Shown here: in pieces, positions 7,327 to 15,369 of the stretch | How the letters are laid out: each line of letters begins with the position of its first letter | How positions within the stretch are numbered: the stretch's first letter is position 1 | NCBI RefSeq assembly: GCF_014270065.1 | Contig: NZ_JACNME010000004.1 | Coordinates: 186,001-250,000 of the forward strand | Direction of reading: 5' to 3' | Length of the DNA: 64,000 bases | DNA from: Quadrisphaera sp. RL12-1S | GTDB lineage: Bacteria > Actinomycetota > Actinomycetes > Actinomycetales > Quadrisphaeraceae | Program-made: the position numbers and the translations under genes | Notes under the pieces: generated by a model | Seen by the model: the letters and a program-made list of their open reading frames with translations, nothing else | The model's database searches: none | What the model was told of the DNA's origin: nothing

Positions 7327-8573
7327 GGGTCGGCCTGGTCTGCCCGTACTCCTTCGACGTGCCCGGAGGGGTGCAGGCGCACGTCGCCGACCTCGCCGAG
7401 GTCCTCCTCGCCGAGGGCCACGCCGTGTCCGTGCTGGCCCCGGTCTCAGCGCCCGCGCCCGACCCGGCCGGCGGCGAGCCCGACGCCCTGCCGACGTGGC
7501 TGGTCTCCTCCGGCGGCGCCGTCCCGGTCTCCTACAACGGGTCCGTCGCCCGGGTGAGCTTCGGCCCCGTCGTGGGGCTGCGCGTGCGCCGCTGGCTCGC
7601 CGAGGGCGCCTTCGACGTGGTCCACCTGCACGAGCCGGTCACCCCGAGCATCGCCCTCATCGCCATGCTCGCCGCCGAGGCGCCGCTGGTCGCCACCTTC
7701 CACACCGCCTCGCTGCGCTCGCGGGCGCTGCAGGCCGCCCTGCCGCTGGTGCGGCCCGGTCTGGAGAAGCTCTCGGCCAGGATCGCCGTCAGCGAGGACG
7801 CCCGCCGCCGCGTGGTGGAGCACCTCGGCGGGGACGCCGTGGTCGTCCCCAACGGCGTGCACGTGGACCGCTACGCCGGCGCCGCCGTCCGCGAGGAGTG
7901 GCGGGGGCGGCCGGGGGCGCCGGTGCTGCTGTTCCTCGGGCGGTTCGAGGAGCCCCGCAAGGGCTTCGGGGTGCTCGCCGAGGCGCTCCCCGCCCTGCGC
8001 GCCGCGCACCCCGGGCTGCGCGTGCTCGTCGCCGGGCGCGGAGACCCCCGCGCGGCCCGCGCGCTGGCCGGGGACCACGCCGACTGCCTCGAGCTGCTGG
8101 GCTCGGTCAGCGAGGCCGACAAGGCCTCCCTGCTCGCCTCGGCGGACGCGTACGTGGCCCCGCAGACGGCGGGGGAGAGCTTCGGCATCGTGCTGGTGGA
8201 GGCCATGAGCGCCGGCACGCCCGTGCTGGCCAGCGACCTGCCCGCCTTCTCCCGCGTGCTGGACGGCGGCGCCCTGGGCGTCCTGGTGCCCGTCGGGGAC
8301 CCGGCGGCGCTGGCGGCCGCCGCCTCGGCGCTGCTCGACGACGACGCGCGCCGCCGCCGCCTCGCCGCGGACGCCGCGCGCGCCGTCCGCCGCTACGACT
8401 GGTCGGTGGTGGCCCACCGCGTGCTCACCGTCTACGAGACCGTGCTCAGCGGCGTGCACGGCGGTGACGCCGCGCTCGGCGGACCCGGTGGCGACCCCGC
8501 CGCCGGGCGCCTGCTGTCCCAGTGGCGCGACACCGGCTCCGCCGCGACCCCGGCGGGGGAGCTGCTCGCGTGA
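7323..8573 (+). CDS. pimA: phosphatidylinositol alpha-mannosyltransferase
   Basis: A 416-residue GT4 glycosyltransferase that adds the first mannose from GDP-mannose to PI. The N-terminal domain starts VRVGLVCPYSFDVPGGVQAH, with the PGGVQ loop typical of PimA. HLHEPVTPSIAL, the FHTASLRSRALQ stretch and the C-terminal nucleotide-sugar site GESFGIVLVEAMSAGTPVLA (EX7E) follow. GTG 7323 overlaps the PatA-like stop. A variable tail of about 35 residues follows the last helix. It probably associates peripherally with the inner leaflet. Function is supported by both motifs and the conserved gene order. Confidence 0.95.
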   Translation: MRVGLVCPYSFDVPGGVQAHVADLAEVLLAEGHAVSVLAPVSAPAPDPAGGEPDALPTWLVSSGGAVPVSYNGSVARVSFGPVVGLRVRRWLAEGAFDVVHLHEPVTPSIALIAMLAAEAPLVATFHTASLRSRALQAALPLVRPGLEKLSARIAVSEDARRRVVEHLGGDAVVVPNGVHVDRYAGAAVREEWRGRPGAPVLLFLGRFEEPRKGFGVLAEALPALRAAHPGLRVLVAGRGDPRAARALAGDHADCLELLGSVSEADKASLLASADAYVAPQTAGESFGIVLVEAMSAGTPVLASDLPAFSRVLDGGALGVLVPVGDPAALAAAASALLDDDARRRRLAADAARAVRRYDWSVVAHRVLTVYETVLSGVHGGDAALGGPGGDPAAGRLLSQWRDTGSAATPAGELLA

Positions 8574-9172
8574 ACGACCACGCGTTCTTCGTGCCGGCCG
8601 TGGTGCTGGCCGTCGTCGTCGTCCTCGGGGGTCTGGCCTGGTGGCTGACGGCGCGCGCCGCACGCCTGGACCGCATGCACGTGCGCGTGGAGACCACCCG
8701 CGCCGCCCTGGACGCCGCCCTGCTGCGCCGCGCCGCCGCCACGGAGGCGCTGGCGGCCAGCGGAGCCCTCGACCCGGCCAGCGCGCTGCTGCTCGCCTCT
8801 GCGGCGGCCGAGGCGACGGCACCGCTGGAGGAGCTGGAGCGCGAGGTGGTGGAGTCCGACCTCACCCGAGCGCTGCGCGCCGTGCTGACGCCCGGCGCCG
8901 TGCAGGTGCTGCACGACCGGCGCGAGGCGCTGGTGGAGGAGCTCCTCGCCGACCTGGCCACCGCCTGCGAGCGGGTGGTGCTGGCCCGGCGGTTCGCCAA
9001 CGACGCCGTGGTGGCCGCTCGCCGCACCCGCGGGCGCCGGGTGGAGCGGTGGGCGCACCTGGCCGGCCGGGCACCCCTGCCGCGCACGTTCGACGTCGAC
9101 GACGAGCCGCCCGGGCTGGCCCCCCGCAGCGCCGGCCGACCCCCGGCGCCGGGGGTGCGGCGGGCGGGCTGA
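8570..9172 (+). CDS. membrane-anchored hypothetical protein of the pimA operon
   Basis: A 200-residue protein with one N-terminal membrane segment (about 7-28) followed by a long alpha-helical, charge-rich region, RLDRMHVRVETTRAALDAALLRRAAATEAL, and a proline-rich tail. The helix pattern is LemA-like in look only. The GTG start overlaps the pimA stop by four bases. In other actinobacteria a gene of this type, or a fusion of it to a Nudix domain, follows pimA. Here the Nudix domain is a separate gene just downstream. No function is known to me. Confidence 0.8.
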   Translation: MNDHAFFVPAVVLAVVVVLGGLAWWLTARAARLDRMHVRVETTRAALDAALLRRAAATEALAASGALDPASALLLASAAAEATAPLEELEREVVESDLTRALRAVLTPGAVQVLHDRREALVEELLADLATACERVVLARRFANDAVVAARRTRGRRVERWAHLAGRAPLPRTFDVDDEPPGLAPRSAGRPPAPGVRRAG

Positions 9173-9178
9173 CAGGCT
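9173..9178 (+). promoter_or_regulatory. -10-like element before the Nudix gene
   Basis: CAGGCT followed by six bases and GTG repeats the leaderless geometry seen at thrS and other genes. The T at the first position of the -10 is replaced by C. Confidence 0.35.
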
Positions 9179-9184
9179 GGCGAC

Positions 9185-9784
9185 GTGGTGGGGAGCGCGT
9201 CTGGGGACGGGGCCGGGAGCGGGGCCGAGGCGGTCGACGAGTGGGTGCTCGGCGCGGACGGGCTGTGGTTCCGGCGCGGGGCGCGCGTGCTCCTCGTGGA
9301 CCCCTCAGACGGCGATGGCGACGGCGACGGCGGCCCGCGGCTGCTGCTGGTGCGCGGCCACGACGCGGACCAGCCCGAGCGGTCGTGGTGGTTCACGGTG
9401 GGTGGCGGCATCGGTCCCCGGGAGGACCCGCGCGCCGCGGCGGCGCGCGAGCTGCGCGAGGAGACCGGGCTGGACCTGCCGGCCGAGCAGCTCGTGGGAC
9501 CGGTGGGGGAGCGCAGCGCCGTCTTCGACTTCCTGGCCCGCACGTGCCGGCAGGACGAGGTCTTCTTCCTCGCCGTGGTGCCCGGCGCCCGGGCGCGCGG
9601 GGTCTCCACGGCCGGGTGGACCGAGCTCGAGGGCGACGTGCTCGACGAGCTGCGCTGGTGGTCCCTGCCCGAGCTCGCGGCGGCGCAGGCGGCCGGCGCC
9701 ACCGTCTACCCGCAGGCCCTCGTGGACCTCGTGCGGGAGCTGCTGGGCGGCTGGGACGGTGTGCTGCGCCACATCGGCGACTGA
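9185..9784 (+). CDS. Nudix hydrolase
   Basis: A 199-residue protein with a clear Nudix box: GGGIGPREDPRAAAARELRE continuing into ETGLDL, containing REXXEE at about residues 92-97. The metal-binding glutamates of the box are present. A low-complexity GDGDGDGG loop precedes the box. Nudix enzymes cleave nucleoside diphosphates linked to another moiety. The substrate cannot be read from the sequence. It follows the pimA-operon membrane protein after 12 bases. The next GTG, three bases downstream, is an alternative start. Confidence 0.9.
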   Translation: MVGSASGDGAGSGAEAVDEWVLGADGLWFRRGARVLLVDPSDGDGDGDGGPRLLLVRGHDADQPERSWWFTVGGGIGPREDPRAAAARELREETGLDLPAEQLVGPVGERSAVFDFLARTCRQDEVFFLAVVPGARARGVSTAGWTELEGDVLDELRWWSLPELAAAQAAGATVYPQALVDLVRELLGGWDGVLRHIGD

Positions 9785-9815
9785 CGCCCGCGCGGAGCCC
9801 CTGCTCAGCGGACCC

Positions 9816-9845
9816 GTGCTGGTCAGTGCTGGTCAGTGCTGGTCA
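9816..9845 (+). repeat. three perfect 10-bp direct repeats upstream of pdxS
   Basis: GTGCTGGTCA occurs at 9816-9825, 9826-9835 and 9836-9845 with no spacer. The block ends about 30 bases before the pdxS -10, next to where a -35 would sit. One helical turn per copy would put three identical sites on the same DNA face. MocR-type PdxR regulators of pdxST bind direct repeats, so this is a candidate operator; the link is an inference. Confidence 0.8.
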
Positions 9846-9874
9846 GGCGGTGCGTGAGGCCCGCGGCGCCGCCG

Positions 9875-9880
9875 TACCAT
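9875..9880 (+). promoter_or_regulatory. -10 element of leaderless pdxS promoter
   Basis: TACCAT is followed by seven bases and the pdxS ATG at 9888. An in-frame ATG inside the element (9879) is rejected as the start for this reason. Confidence 0.6.
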
Positions 9881-9887
9881 GGGCGGC

Positions 9888-10799
9888 ATGTCCGAGTCCT
9901 CCACCTCCGCCTCGACGCCCCAGGTCGGCACCTCGCGCGTGAAGCGCGGCATGGCCGAGATGCTCAAGGGCGGCGTCATCATGGACGTCGTCACCGCTGA
10001 GCAGGCGCGCATCGCCGAGGACGCCGGCGCGGTGGCCGTCATGGCCCTGGAGCGCGTCCCCGCCGACATCCGCGCGCAGGGCGGCGTGGCCCGCATGAGC
10101 GACCCCGACCTCATCGACGCCATCCAGGCCGAGGTCTCCATCCCCGTCATGGCGAAGGCCCGCATCGGCCACTTCGTCGAGGCGCAGGTGCTGCAGAGCC
10201 TGGGCGTCGACTACGTCGACGAGTCCGAGGTCCTCACCCCGGCCGACTACGCGCACCACATCGACAAGTGGCAGTTCACGGTGCCCTTCGTCTGCGGCGC
10301 CACCAACCTCGGCGAGGCCCTGCGGCGCATCACCGAGGGCGCGGCGATGATCCGCTCCAAGGGCGAGGCCGGCACCGGTGACGTCTCCAACGCCACCACC
10401 CACATGCGCACCATCCGCGCGGAGATCGCCCGGCTCACCTCGCTGAGCAAGGACGAGCTGTACGTCGCCGCCAAGGAGCTGCAGGCCCCCTACGACCTCG
10501 TCGTCGAGGTCGCCGAGGCCGGGCGCCTGCCCGTCGTGCTCTTCACCGCGGGCGGCATCGCCACCCCGGCGGACGCGGCGATGATGATGCAGCTCGGCGC
10601 CGACGGCGTGTTCGTGGGCTCCGGCATCTTCAAGTCCGGCAACCCGCAGCAGCGCGCCGAGGCGATCGTGCAGGCCACCACCTTCCACGACGACCCCGAC
10701 GTCATCGCCAAGGTCTCCCGCGGCCTGGGCGAGGCCATGGTCGGCCTCAACGTCGAGGCGATCCCGGAGCCGCACCGCCTGGCGCAGCGCGGCTGGTGA
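9888..10799 (+). CDS. pdxS: pyridoxal 5'-phosphate synthase lyase subunit
   Basis: A 303-residue TIM-barrel subunit that makes PLP from ribose 5-phosphate, glyceraldehyde 3-phosphate and ammonia supplied by PdxT. The start of the barrel is [20 protein letters not shown], and the substrate Lys is in [15 protein letters not shown]. The second lysine region [16 protein letters not shown] and the phosphate-binding [14 protein letters not shown] are intact. The 14 residues before GTSRVKRG are variable in the family. Twin hairpins terminate the gene. Its usual partner pdxT lies 4.6 kb away rather than next to it. Confidence 0.98.
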   Translation: MSESSTSASTPQVGTSRVKRGMAEMLKGGVIMDVVTAEQARIAEDAGAVAVMALERVPADIRAQGGVARMSDPDLIDAIQAEVSIPVMAKARIGHFVEAQVLQSLGVDYVDESEVLTPADYAHHIDKWQFTVPFVCGATNLGEALRRITEGAAMIRSKGEAGTGDVSNATTHMRTIRAEIARLTSLSKDELYVAAKELQAPYDLVVEVAEAGRLPVVLFTAGGIATPADAAMMMQLGADGVFVGSGIFKSGNPQQRAEAIVQATTFHDDPDVIAKVSRGLGEAMVGLNVEAIPEPHRLAQRGW

Positions 10800-10806
10800 G
10801 CTGACA

Positions 10807-10828
10807 GCTCGCCGCACCAGCGGCGAGC
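10807..10828 (+). terminator. first pdxS terminator hairpin
   Basis: GCTCGCCGC and GCGGCGAGC form a perfect nine-base-pair stem with an ACCA loop, seven bases after the stop codon. Confidence 0.7.
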
Positions 10829-10831
10829 GAC

Positions 10832-10875
10832 CGACGACGGCCGGCGTCCCCTCCGGGGGCCGCCGGCCGTCGTCG
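10832..10875 (+). terminator. second pdxS terminator hairpin
   Basis: CGACGACGGCCGGCG (10832-10846) pairs perfectly with CGCCGGCCGTCGTCG (10861-10875). The tandem arrangement insulates pdxS from the repeat array downstream. Confidence 0.7.
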
Positions 10876-10930
10876 TCCTGCGGTGGCTGCTCGGCGGTGC
10901 GCGCCGGCTCGCCGTCCCCCCGTCCGCAGC

Positions 10931-11215
10931 TGACCGCGGTCACCTGCGGATGCGTCCGCCCAGGGGCGGTCCCCGGAACTGACCTGGGTCACCTCTGGTC
11001 TGGTCGTCCGCGGCCGACCGCGGTCACGTGCGGACGCGTCCGCCCAGGAACTACCCGCTGCACCTGACCGCGGTCACCTGCGGATGCATCCGTCCAGGGG
11101 CGGTCCCCCGGAACTGACCTGGGTCACTTCTGGTCTGGTCGTCCGCGGCTGACCGCGGTCACCTGCGGATGCGTCCGCCCTGGGAGGGTCCGCCGGAACC
11201 GACCTCGGTCACTTC
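10931..11215 (+). repeat. array A2: seven-copy palindrome-containing repeat
   Basis: The 508-base gap after pdxS has no convincing gene. TGACC or CGACC motifs start at 10931, 10980, 11015, 11065, 11115, 11150 and 11200, a spacing of 49-35-50-50-35-50. This is a 134-135 bp higher-order unit repeated twice. Most copies contain the perfect palindrome TGACCGCGGTCA followed by the near-palindrome GCGGATGCGTCCGC. The 35-base units contain TGACCTGGGTCA and TCTGGTCTGGTCGTCCGC. The shared TGACCNNGGTCA-TGCGGATG core ties it to array A1 at 590-888. Confidence 0.85.
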
Positions 11216-11221
11216 CGGATC

Positions 11222-11262
11222 GGCCCGGGGCCACCGTCGAGACCGCGTCACGGCCCCGGGCC
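11222..11262 (-). terminator. candidate terminator of the PH-like/TetR pair
   Basis: GGCCCGGGGCC (11222-11232) is the exact reverse complement of GGCCCCGGGCC (11252-11262), with a 19-base loop. It lies 46 bases beyond the stop of the minus-strand PH-like gene. The long loop makes this tentative. Confidence 0.4.
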
Positions 11263-11307
11263 ACCGGTGACGGGCCCGCGGCTGCAGGTCGGCACCGAGC
11301 CGGCGCC

Positions 11308-11676
11308 TCAGCGCTGGCTCAGCGCCCGGTTGACGTCGTCGACGGCGGCGCGGGGGTCCGGGACCTCCACCACCGCCCGGGCGAAGCCCGCCGTGTCCGC
11401 CCCCGGCTCCAGCTGGACGACGACGGTCCGCCGCCCCGAGTGCACGGCGTAGAGCGTCTTGTCCCCGCCGCGGTGGAAGGTGCCCACGGCAGCCACGCCC
11501 GGCAGGTGCAGCCCCGGGGCGCGGACGCCCTTGGGCTCGGCGGCGGCGCCGGGGTCGGCGGTCGCCCCGCGCACCGCCGACAGCGGCACCACCAGGCGCC
11601 GCCGGAGCGACCACAGGGCGTCCAGGCCCGTGAGCCGGACCTCCAGCTGTCCGTCGCTGACCCTGATGCGTGCCAT
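11308..11676 (-). CDS. PH-domain-like conserved hypothetical protein
   Basis: A 122-residue protein of a common actinobacterial family. It has an N-terminal strand pattern MARIRVSDGQLEVRLTGLDA, the SAVRGATADP turn, APGLHLPGVAAVGTFH and KTLYAVHSGRRTVVVQLEP. The pattern of short strands with one C-terminal helix (DPRAAVDDVNRALSQ) resembles bacterial PH folds. No enzyme motif is present. ATG 11676 follows GAGGAGGACGTG and overlaps the last base of the TetR stop codon, so the two are translationally coupled and it may act with or downstream of the regulator. Confidence 0.8.
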   Translation of the reverse strand: MARIRVSDGQLEVRLTGLDALWSLRRRLVVPLSAVRGATADPGAAAEPKGVRAPGLHLPGVAAVGTFHRGGDKTLYAVHSGRRTVVVQLEPGADTAGFARAVVEVPDPRAAVDDVNRALSQR

Positions 11677-12359
11677 CACGTCCTCCTCGTCGCAGGTGGG
11701 GCCGGGGTCGGGCCGGCGGGGACCGGTGCAGCCGCGTCCGCGTCGGGGAGACCGTCCTCGAGGCGGGCTCGCTCCAGCAGACGCCGCCCGAGGACCGTGG
11801 CGGCGGCCGGGCCGAGCGCGCCGCAGGCCTCGCGGACGAGGTCTCGGACCTCGTCGTCGTGGGGTGCCAGCTCGAGTGCGGCCACCAGCAGCAGGTCGAG
11901 CGCACCCGTGCTGCTCCCGCCACCGGGGAACCGCTCGAGCGCGTCGTCGAGCTGGTGCTCGGGGACGAGGACGGCGCGCGGGCTCGCCTGCTGGGCGGGA
12001 CCGACCACCCCGCGGCGCTCCAGGGCGTCCATGAGGCCCTCCGCTTCCGCGAAGCCCACCCCGAGCACGCGCTGCAGCATCGAGGTCGAGCCGAACTGCG
12101 TGGCGATCACGCGCTCGGCAGCCGCGCGCAGCTGCTCGTCGTCGTCGTCGGTGCGCTCGCGGGGGGCGGAGGCGTGGCGGGCCAGGGCGGCGAGGAAGAG
12201 GCCGCGCTTGCTCCCGAAGGCGCCGTAGAGGCTGCCGCGGTGCAGTCCGGTGGCGCCGACGAGGTCGTCCACCGAGGTCGCCGCGTACCCGAGGTCGGTG
12301 AAGCACCGCGCGGCGGCGTCCACGACGACGCCCTCCTCGAAGCTCCTGGGGCGGGCCAT
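11676..12359 (-). CDS. TetR family transcriptional regulator
   Basis: A 227-residue regulator. The N-terminal helix-turn-helix is typical: SFEEGVVVDAAARCFTDLGY, then ATSVDDLVGATGLHRGSLYG and AFGSKRGLFLAAL (about residues 5-52). The C-terminal ligand domain is not recognisable by substrate. ATG 12359 is preferred because GAGGATGGGCCC precedes it; ATG 12377 is an alternative. A TetR-like palindrome lies right upstream, which suggests autoregulation. The co-transcribed PH-like gene or the divergent monooxygenase-cupin genes are the natural targets. Confidence 0.92.
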   Translation of the reverse strand: MARPRSFEEGVVVDAAARCFTDLGYAATSVDDLVGATGLHRGSLYGAFGSKRGLFLAALARHASAPRERTDDDDEQLRAAAERVIATQFGSTSMLQRVLGVGFAEAEGLMDALERRGVVGPAQQASPRAVLVPEHQLDDALERFPGGGSSTGALDLLLVAALELAPHDDEVRDLVREACGALGPAAATVLGRRLLERARLEDGLPDADAAAPVPAGPTPAPPATRRT

Positions 12360-12375
12360 GGGCCCATCCTCGTAC

Positions 12376-12395
12376 ATGGATGAACGGTCAGTCAA
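12376..12395. promoter_or_regulatory. candidate TetR operator
   Basis: ATGGATGAACGGTCAGTCAA is an imperfect palindrome around TGAACGGTCA. It sits 17-36 bases upstream of the regulator's start codon. This is the usual place for a TetR-family autoregulatory site. The region 12396-12549 toward the divergent gene shows no other strong motif. Confidence 0.45.
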
Positions 12396-12549
12396 TAACG
12401 CGTCCGACACCGTCCGGACCAGCGCCCTGCCGGAGGTCGCGCTCGTGCTCGCGTCTCGGTCTGAGACGCGACCTTCCCCGCGGGTGCGGCGGGGTGCCAG
12501 CGTGCGAGCGCGCCCGGGGCGGACCCGGGCACCTCAGCGAGGAGGCCCC

Positions 12550-12867
12550 ATGACCACCCCCACCGACGAGCGCCGCGACCTGCTGACCGTGGTGGCCACC
12601 ATGCGCGCCCGCGCCGGCAAGGAGCAGGAGCTGCGCGAGGCCCTCGAGGCGCTGGTGGAGCCGACCACCGGCGAGGCCGGCTGCGTCAACTACGACCTCC
12701 ACCAGAACCTCGAGGACCCGGGGGAGTTCGCCTTCTACGAGAACTGGGAGAGCCCCGACCAGCTCGACGCCCACCTGGCGGCGCCCCACCTGGTCGCGTT
12801 CGTCGACAGGATCCCCGACCTGCTCGACGGCCCGCTGGTCGTGCGCCGCATGCGCCGGATCGCCTGA
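12550..12867 (+). CDS. antibiotic biosynthesis monooxygenase (ABM) domain protein
   Basis: A 105-residue single-domain protein with the dimeric alpha/beta-barrel ABM pattern: LLTVVATMRARAGKEQELRE, CVNYDLHQNLEDPGEFAFYE, then NWESPDQLDAHLAAPHL. Relatives include YgiN-type quinol monooxygenases and many uncharacterised proteins. The specific substrate is unknown. The start is well supported by GAGGAGGCCCC before ATG 12550. The cupin gene follows ten bases later, so they are probably an operon, possibly under the divergent TetR regulator. Confidence 0.88.
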   Translation: MTTPTDERRDLLTVVATMRARAGKEQELREALEALVEPTTGEAGCVNYDLHQNLEDPGEFAFYENWESPDQLDAHLAAPHLVAFVDRIPDLLDGPLVVRRMRRIA

Positions 12868-12877
12868 GGCACGCCGC

Positions 12878-13357
12878 GTGAGCGACGACCACGGGCACAG
12901 CTACACCCCTGAGCAGGGCCTGCACGGCGGGCGGTCGGTGAGCGCGGACGTCGACGTCTCGGTGGTCACCCCCGACCAGCGCGACGCCGGCACCGCGCAG
13001 ACCGCCGGCGGGCTCCACCGCTGGGCCGCGGTGAGCGAGGCCATGAACGGCGCCAGCTTCTGGATGGGCTTCGCCGTGCTCGACCCCGGGGGCCAGACCG
13101 GCGTGCACCACCACGGCGAGGCCGAGACCGCGATCTACATCCTCAAGGGCACCACTCGCTGGTGGGTGGGGGACCGGCTCGACGAGCCGCGCGAGGCCCG
13201 GGCCGGTGACTTCGTGCACATCCCGGCGGGCGTCGTGCACTGGGAGCAGAACGCCAGCGACACCGAGCCGGTGGAGATGGTGGTGGTGCGCAGCACGCAG
13301 GAGGCCGTGGTGGTGAACCTCCACGACCACCCGCACGCGCCGGACCACGCCCGCTGA
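12878..13357 (+). CDS. cupin domain protein
   Basis: A 159-residue protein with both cupin motifs. Motif 1 is GGQTGVHHHGEAETAIYILKG and motif 2 is AGDFVHIPAGVVHWEQN. The metal ligands HxH, E and the second-motif His are all present. A His-rich tail ends the protein. Such single cupins may be enzymes or small-molecule binders; the reaction cannot be assigned. GTG 12878 follows the monooxygenase closely. It converges with the Pth2-like gene after 21 bases. Confidence 0.85.
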   Translation: MSDDHGHSYTPEQGLHGGRSVSADVDVSVVTPDQRDAGTAQTAGGLHRWAAVSEAMNGASFWMGFAVLDPGGQTGVHHHGEAETAIYILKGTTRWWVGDRLDEPREARAGDFVHIPAGVVHWEQNASDTEPVEMVVVRSTQEAVVVNLHDHPHAPDHAR

Positions 13358-13378
13358 CCGGCCCTGCGGCCGGGCCCC

Positions 13379-14089
13379 TCACTCGAAGCCGGCGCTCACG
13401 GTGACGGTGCCGGGGGCCACCTCGGTGTAGCCGGCGTCGCGGACGTCCACCCGCCGCGACGCCGGCAGCACCGGCGCCCCCTGGACGACGACGACGGCGA
13501 GGCCCGTGGCCACGTCGGGCTCGGCGCCGGCCAGCCACGCGGCGACGGCGGCGCGGTCGAGGCGCTCCAGCGCGAGCTGCGCCGCGTGACCGACCTGCGC
13601 GACGGCCTTGCCGGTGCTCATGGCCACGCCCGGCGCCAGCCGGACGGTGAGCACCGGCTGCCTCGGCGGGCGGGTGGCCGACTGCCCATGATCACGGAGA
13701 GGGGGGTCGGGGTCGGTGAGCTCCAGGCCGCCGACCTGCAGGTCGCGCAGCACCGTCGGGGCGTCGTCGCGCGGGTGCGGAGCGAACGCCCTGACCTGGG
13801 CGGACCCCGAGCGCGCCTCGACGTGGGGCAGGTCGGCCGTGCGCTCCCACCGCGAGCCGCGCGCGCGACGACCGATCTTGCGGATCCGCTGGCCGCGCCA
13901 CCGGGCCACGGCGTCGTGGAAGGCGCCTTCGGGGTCGGTGGTGCGCTCGTCGACCAGCAGGGCGACGACGGCGCGGGCCGCGGAGACCAGCACGTCGGTG
14001 TGCGCCGGAGGCGCGTCCCGCTCGACCCTGACGACCAGCGAGAGCGCCCACGGCTCCTCCTCCGGCGGCAGCCAGGTGGGCTCGCTCAC
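13379..14089 (-). CDS. Pth2-type peptidyl-tRNA hydrolase-like protein
   Basis: A 236-residue protein. The C-terminal half carries a Pth2-like core, [20 protein letters not shown] followed by [11 protein letters not shown], with the Lys and His arrangement of the archaeal-type enzyme. The N-terminal half ([20 protein letters not shown]) is a conserved actinobacterial extension. The variable linker between them, around residues 129-140, is encoded by a copy of the CCATGATCACGG repeat (13672-13697) and reads [15 protein letters not shown] 14089 overlaps the kynU stop as GTGA, so it is the second gene of a kynU operon. Bacteria normally use the unrelated Pth1. Confidence 0.8.
   Translation of the reverse strand: MSEPTWLPPEEEPWALSLVVRVERDAPPAHTDVLVSAARAVVALLVDERTTDPEGAFHDAVARWRGQRIRKIGRRARGSRWERTADLPHVEARSGSAQVRAFAPHPRDDAPTVLRDLQVGGLELTDPDPPLRDHGQSATRPPRQPVLTVRLAPGVAMSTGKAVAQVGHAAQLALERLDRAAVAAWLAGAEPDVATGLAVVVVQGAPVLPASRRVDVRDAGYTEVAPGTVTVSAGFE
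13672..13697. repeat. repeat family B copy inside the Pth2-like gene
   Basis: GGGTGGCCGACTGCCCATGATCACGG differs from the intergenic copy at 33511-33535 only by one extra base in the GAC-GCCC junction. It ends in the family core CCATGATCACGG. It is in frame in the Pth2-like gene and codes part of a variable linker. Confidence 0.8.
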
Positions 14090-15369
14090 GTGACCGTCGG
14101 CCGCTCGGCGCGCTCGGCGGCCTCGTGCTCACCGCCGTCGAGCACGGCCCGCAGGGCGACGACGGCGGCCAGCACGTCGGCGTGGGAGAGGTACAGCGGC
14201 GCGACGCCCCACCGCACGACGTCGGGCGCGCGGAAGTCCCCCTCCACGCCGCGGGCATGCAGCGCCCGGGTCAGCCCCCACGCCTGCGGGTGGCGCAGCG
14301 CGAGGGCGCTGCCGCGGCGGCCGGGCTCGCGCGGGGTGACGACCTCCACCTCGGGCACCAGCGCGTCGAGGGCCTCCAGGGCGAAGCCGGTCAGCGACAG
14401 CGACCTCGCGCGCACCGCGACGACGTCGACGTCGTCGTAGGCGGTCAGGGCCGCCTCCAGCGCCAGCAGGCTGATCATCTGCGGCGTGCCCGTCCTGGCC
14501 ACCGCGATGTCGGGAGCCGGGGTGTACTCGCCGGTCATGGCGAAGGGCTGCGCGGCGGAGTTCCAGCCGGGCACGGGGTTGGCGAAGCCCGCCTGCAGGC
14601 GGTGGGGCACGTAGACCCATGCCGGGGCGCCCGGGCCGCCGTTGAGGAACTTGTAGCTGCAGCCGACCGCGTAGTCGACGTCGTGCGCGTCGAGGTCGGC
14701 GGGGACCACGCCGGCGGAGTGGCACAGGTCCCACAGCACCGGCGCGCCGGCGTCGTGGGCGGCGCGGGTCAGGCCCGGCAGGTCCCACAGCTCACCGGTG
14801 CGGTAGTCGACCTGGCTGAGGGCCACCAGGGCGACCTCGTCGCCGCGGGCCGCGAGCACGGCCGGCACCTCCGGCGGCGCGGCGAGCACCACCTCCAGCC
14901 CCGCCAGGCGGGCGTCGGAGGCCAGCACGAACAGGTCGGTGGGGAAGGAGCCGGGGTCGGCGACGACGACGCGGCGGACCGGCTGGCCGGTGCCGGTGCT
15001 GCGCCGCCTGGCCTCGGAGGCCGCCGCCAGGTGCACCTTGTGCAGCTGGACGCTGGTGCAGTCGCCCACGACCACCTGGCCCGGCGCGGCGCCCAGCAGC
15101 GCGCCGATGCGGTCGCCGACGCGCTGCGGGGCGGCCCACCAGCCCTCGGTGTTCCACCCGCCCACGCGCGAGCGGCCCCACTGGCGCTGCACGGCGTCGG
15201 CGACGGCCGGCGCCACCGCGCGCGGCAGGGCGCCCAGGCTGTTCCCGACGAGGTAGACCGAGCCGTCGTCCGGGAGGTCGAAGCGCTCGCGCAGGTCGCC
15301 CAGGGCGTCAGCGGCCTCGAGCCGCGCCGCGCGCTGCGCCAGGACGGTCGTGTCAGCAGCAGCGGTCAC
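14086..15369 (-). CDS. kynU: kynureninase
   Basis: A 427-residue fold-type I PLP enzyme that cleaves kynurenine to anthranilate and alanine in tryptophan breakdown. Landmarks are [12 protein letters not shown] near the N-terminus, the substrate region [12 protein letters not shown], the PLP-binding Asp in [15 protein letters not shown] and the Schiff-base lysine in [19 protein letters not shown]. Length is typical. No kynurenine formamidase or tryptophan dioxygenase is seen nearby. The start is taken as GTG 15369, placed by the mirrored promoter geometry; GTG 15372 is the alternative. Its divergent neighbour makes PLP, its cofactor. Confidence 0.96.
   Translation of the reverse strand: MTAAADTTVLAQRAARLEAADALGDLRERFDLPDDGSVYLVGNSLGALPRAVAPAVADAVQRQWGRSRVGGWNTEGWWAAPQRVGDRIGALLGAAPGQVVVGDCTSVQLHKVHLAAASEARRRSTGTGQPVRRVVVADPGSFPTDLFVLASDARLAGLEVVLAAPPEVPAVLAARGDEVALVALSQVDYRTGELWDLPGLTRAAHDAGAPVLWDLCHSAGVVPADLDAHDVDYAVGCSYKFLNGGPGAPAWVYVPHRLQAGFANPVPGWNSAAQPFAMTGEYTPAPDIAVARTGTPQMISLLALEAALTAYDDVDVVAVRARSLSLTGFALEALDALVPEVEVVTPREPGRRGSALALRHPQAWGLTRALHARGVEGDFRAPDVVRWGVAPLYLSHADVLAAVVALRAVLDGGEHEAAERAERPTVT

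Noticed and set aside
10931-11215. Array A2 as a CRISPR or an rRNA/tRNA remnant
   Set aside because: Spacing alternates 35 and 50 bases and the intervening DNA is itself repeated; no cloverleaf or spacer pattern.
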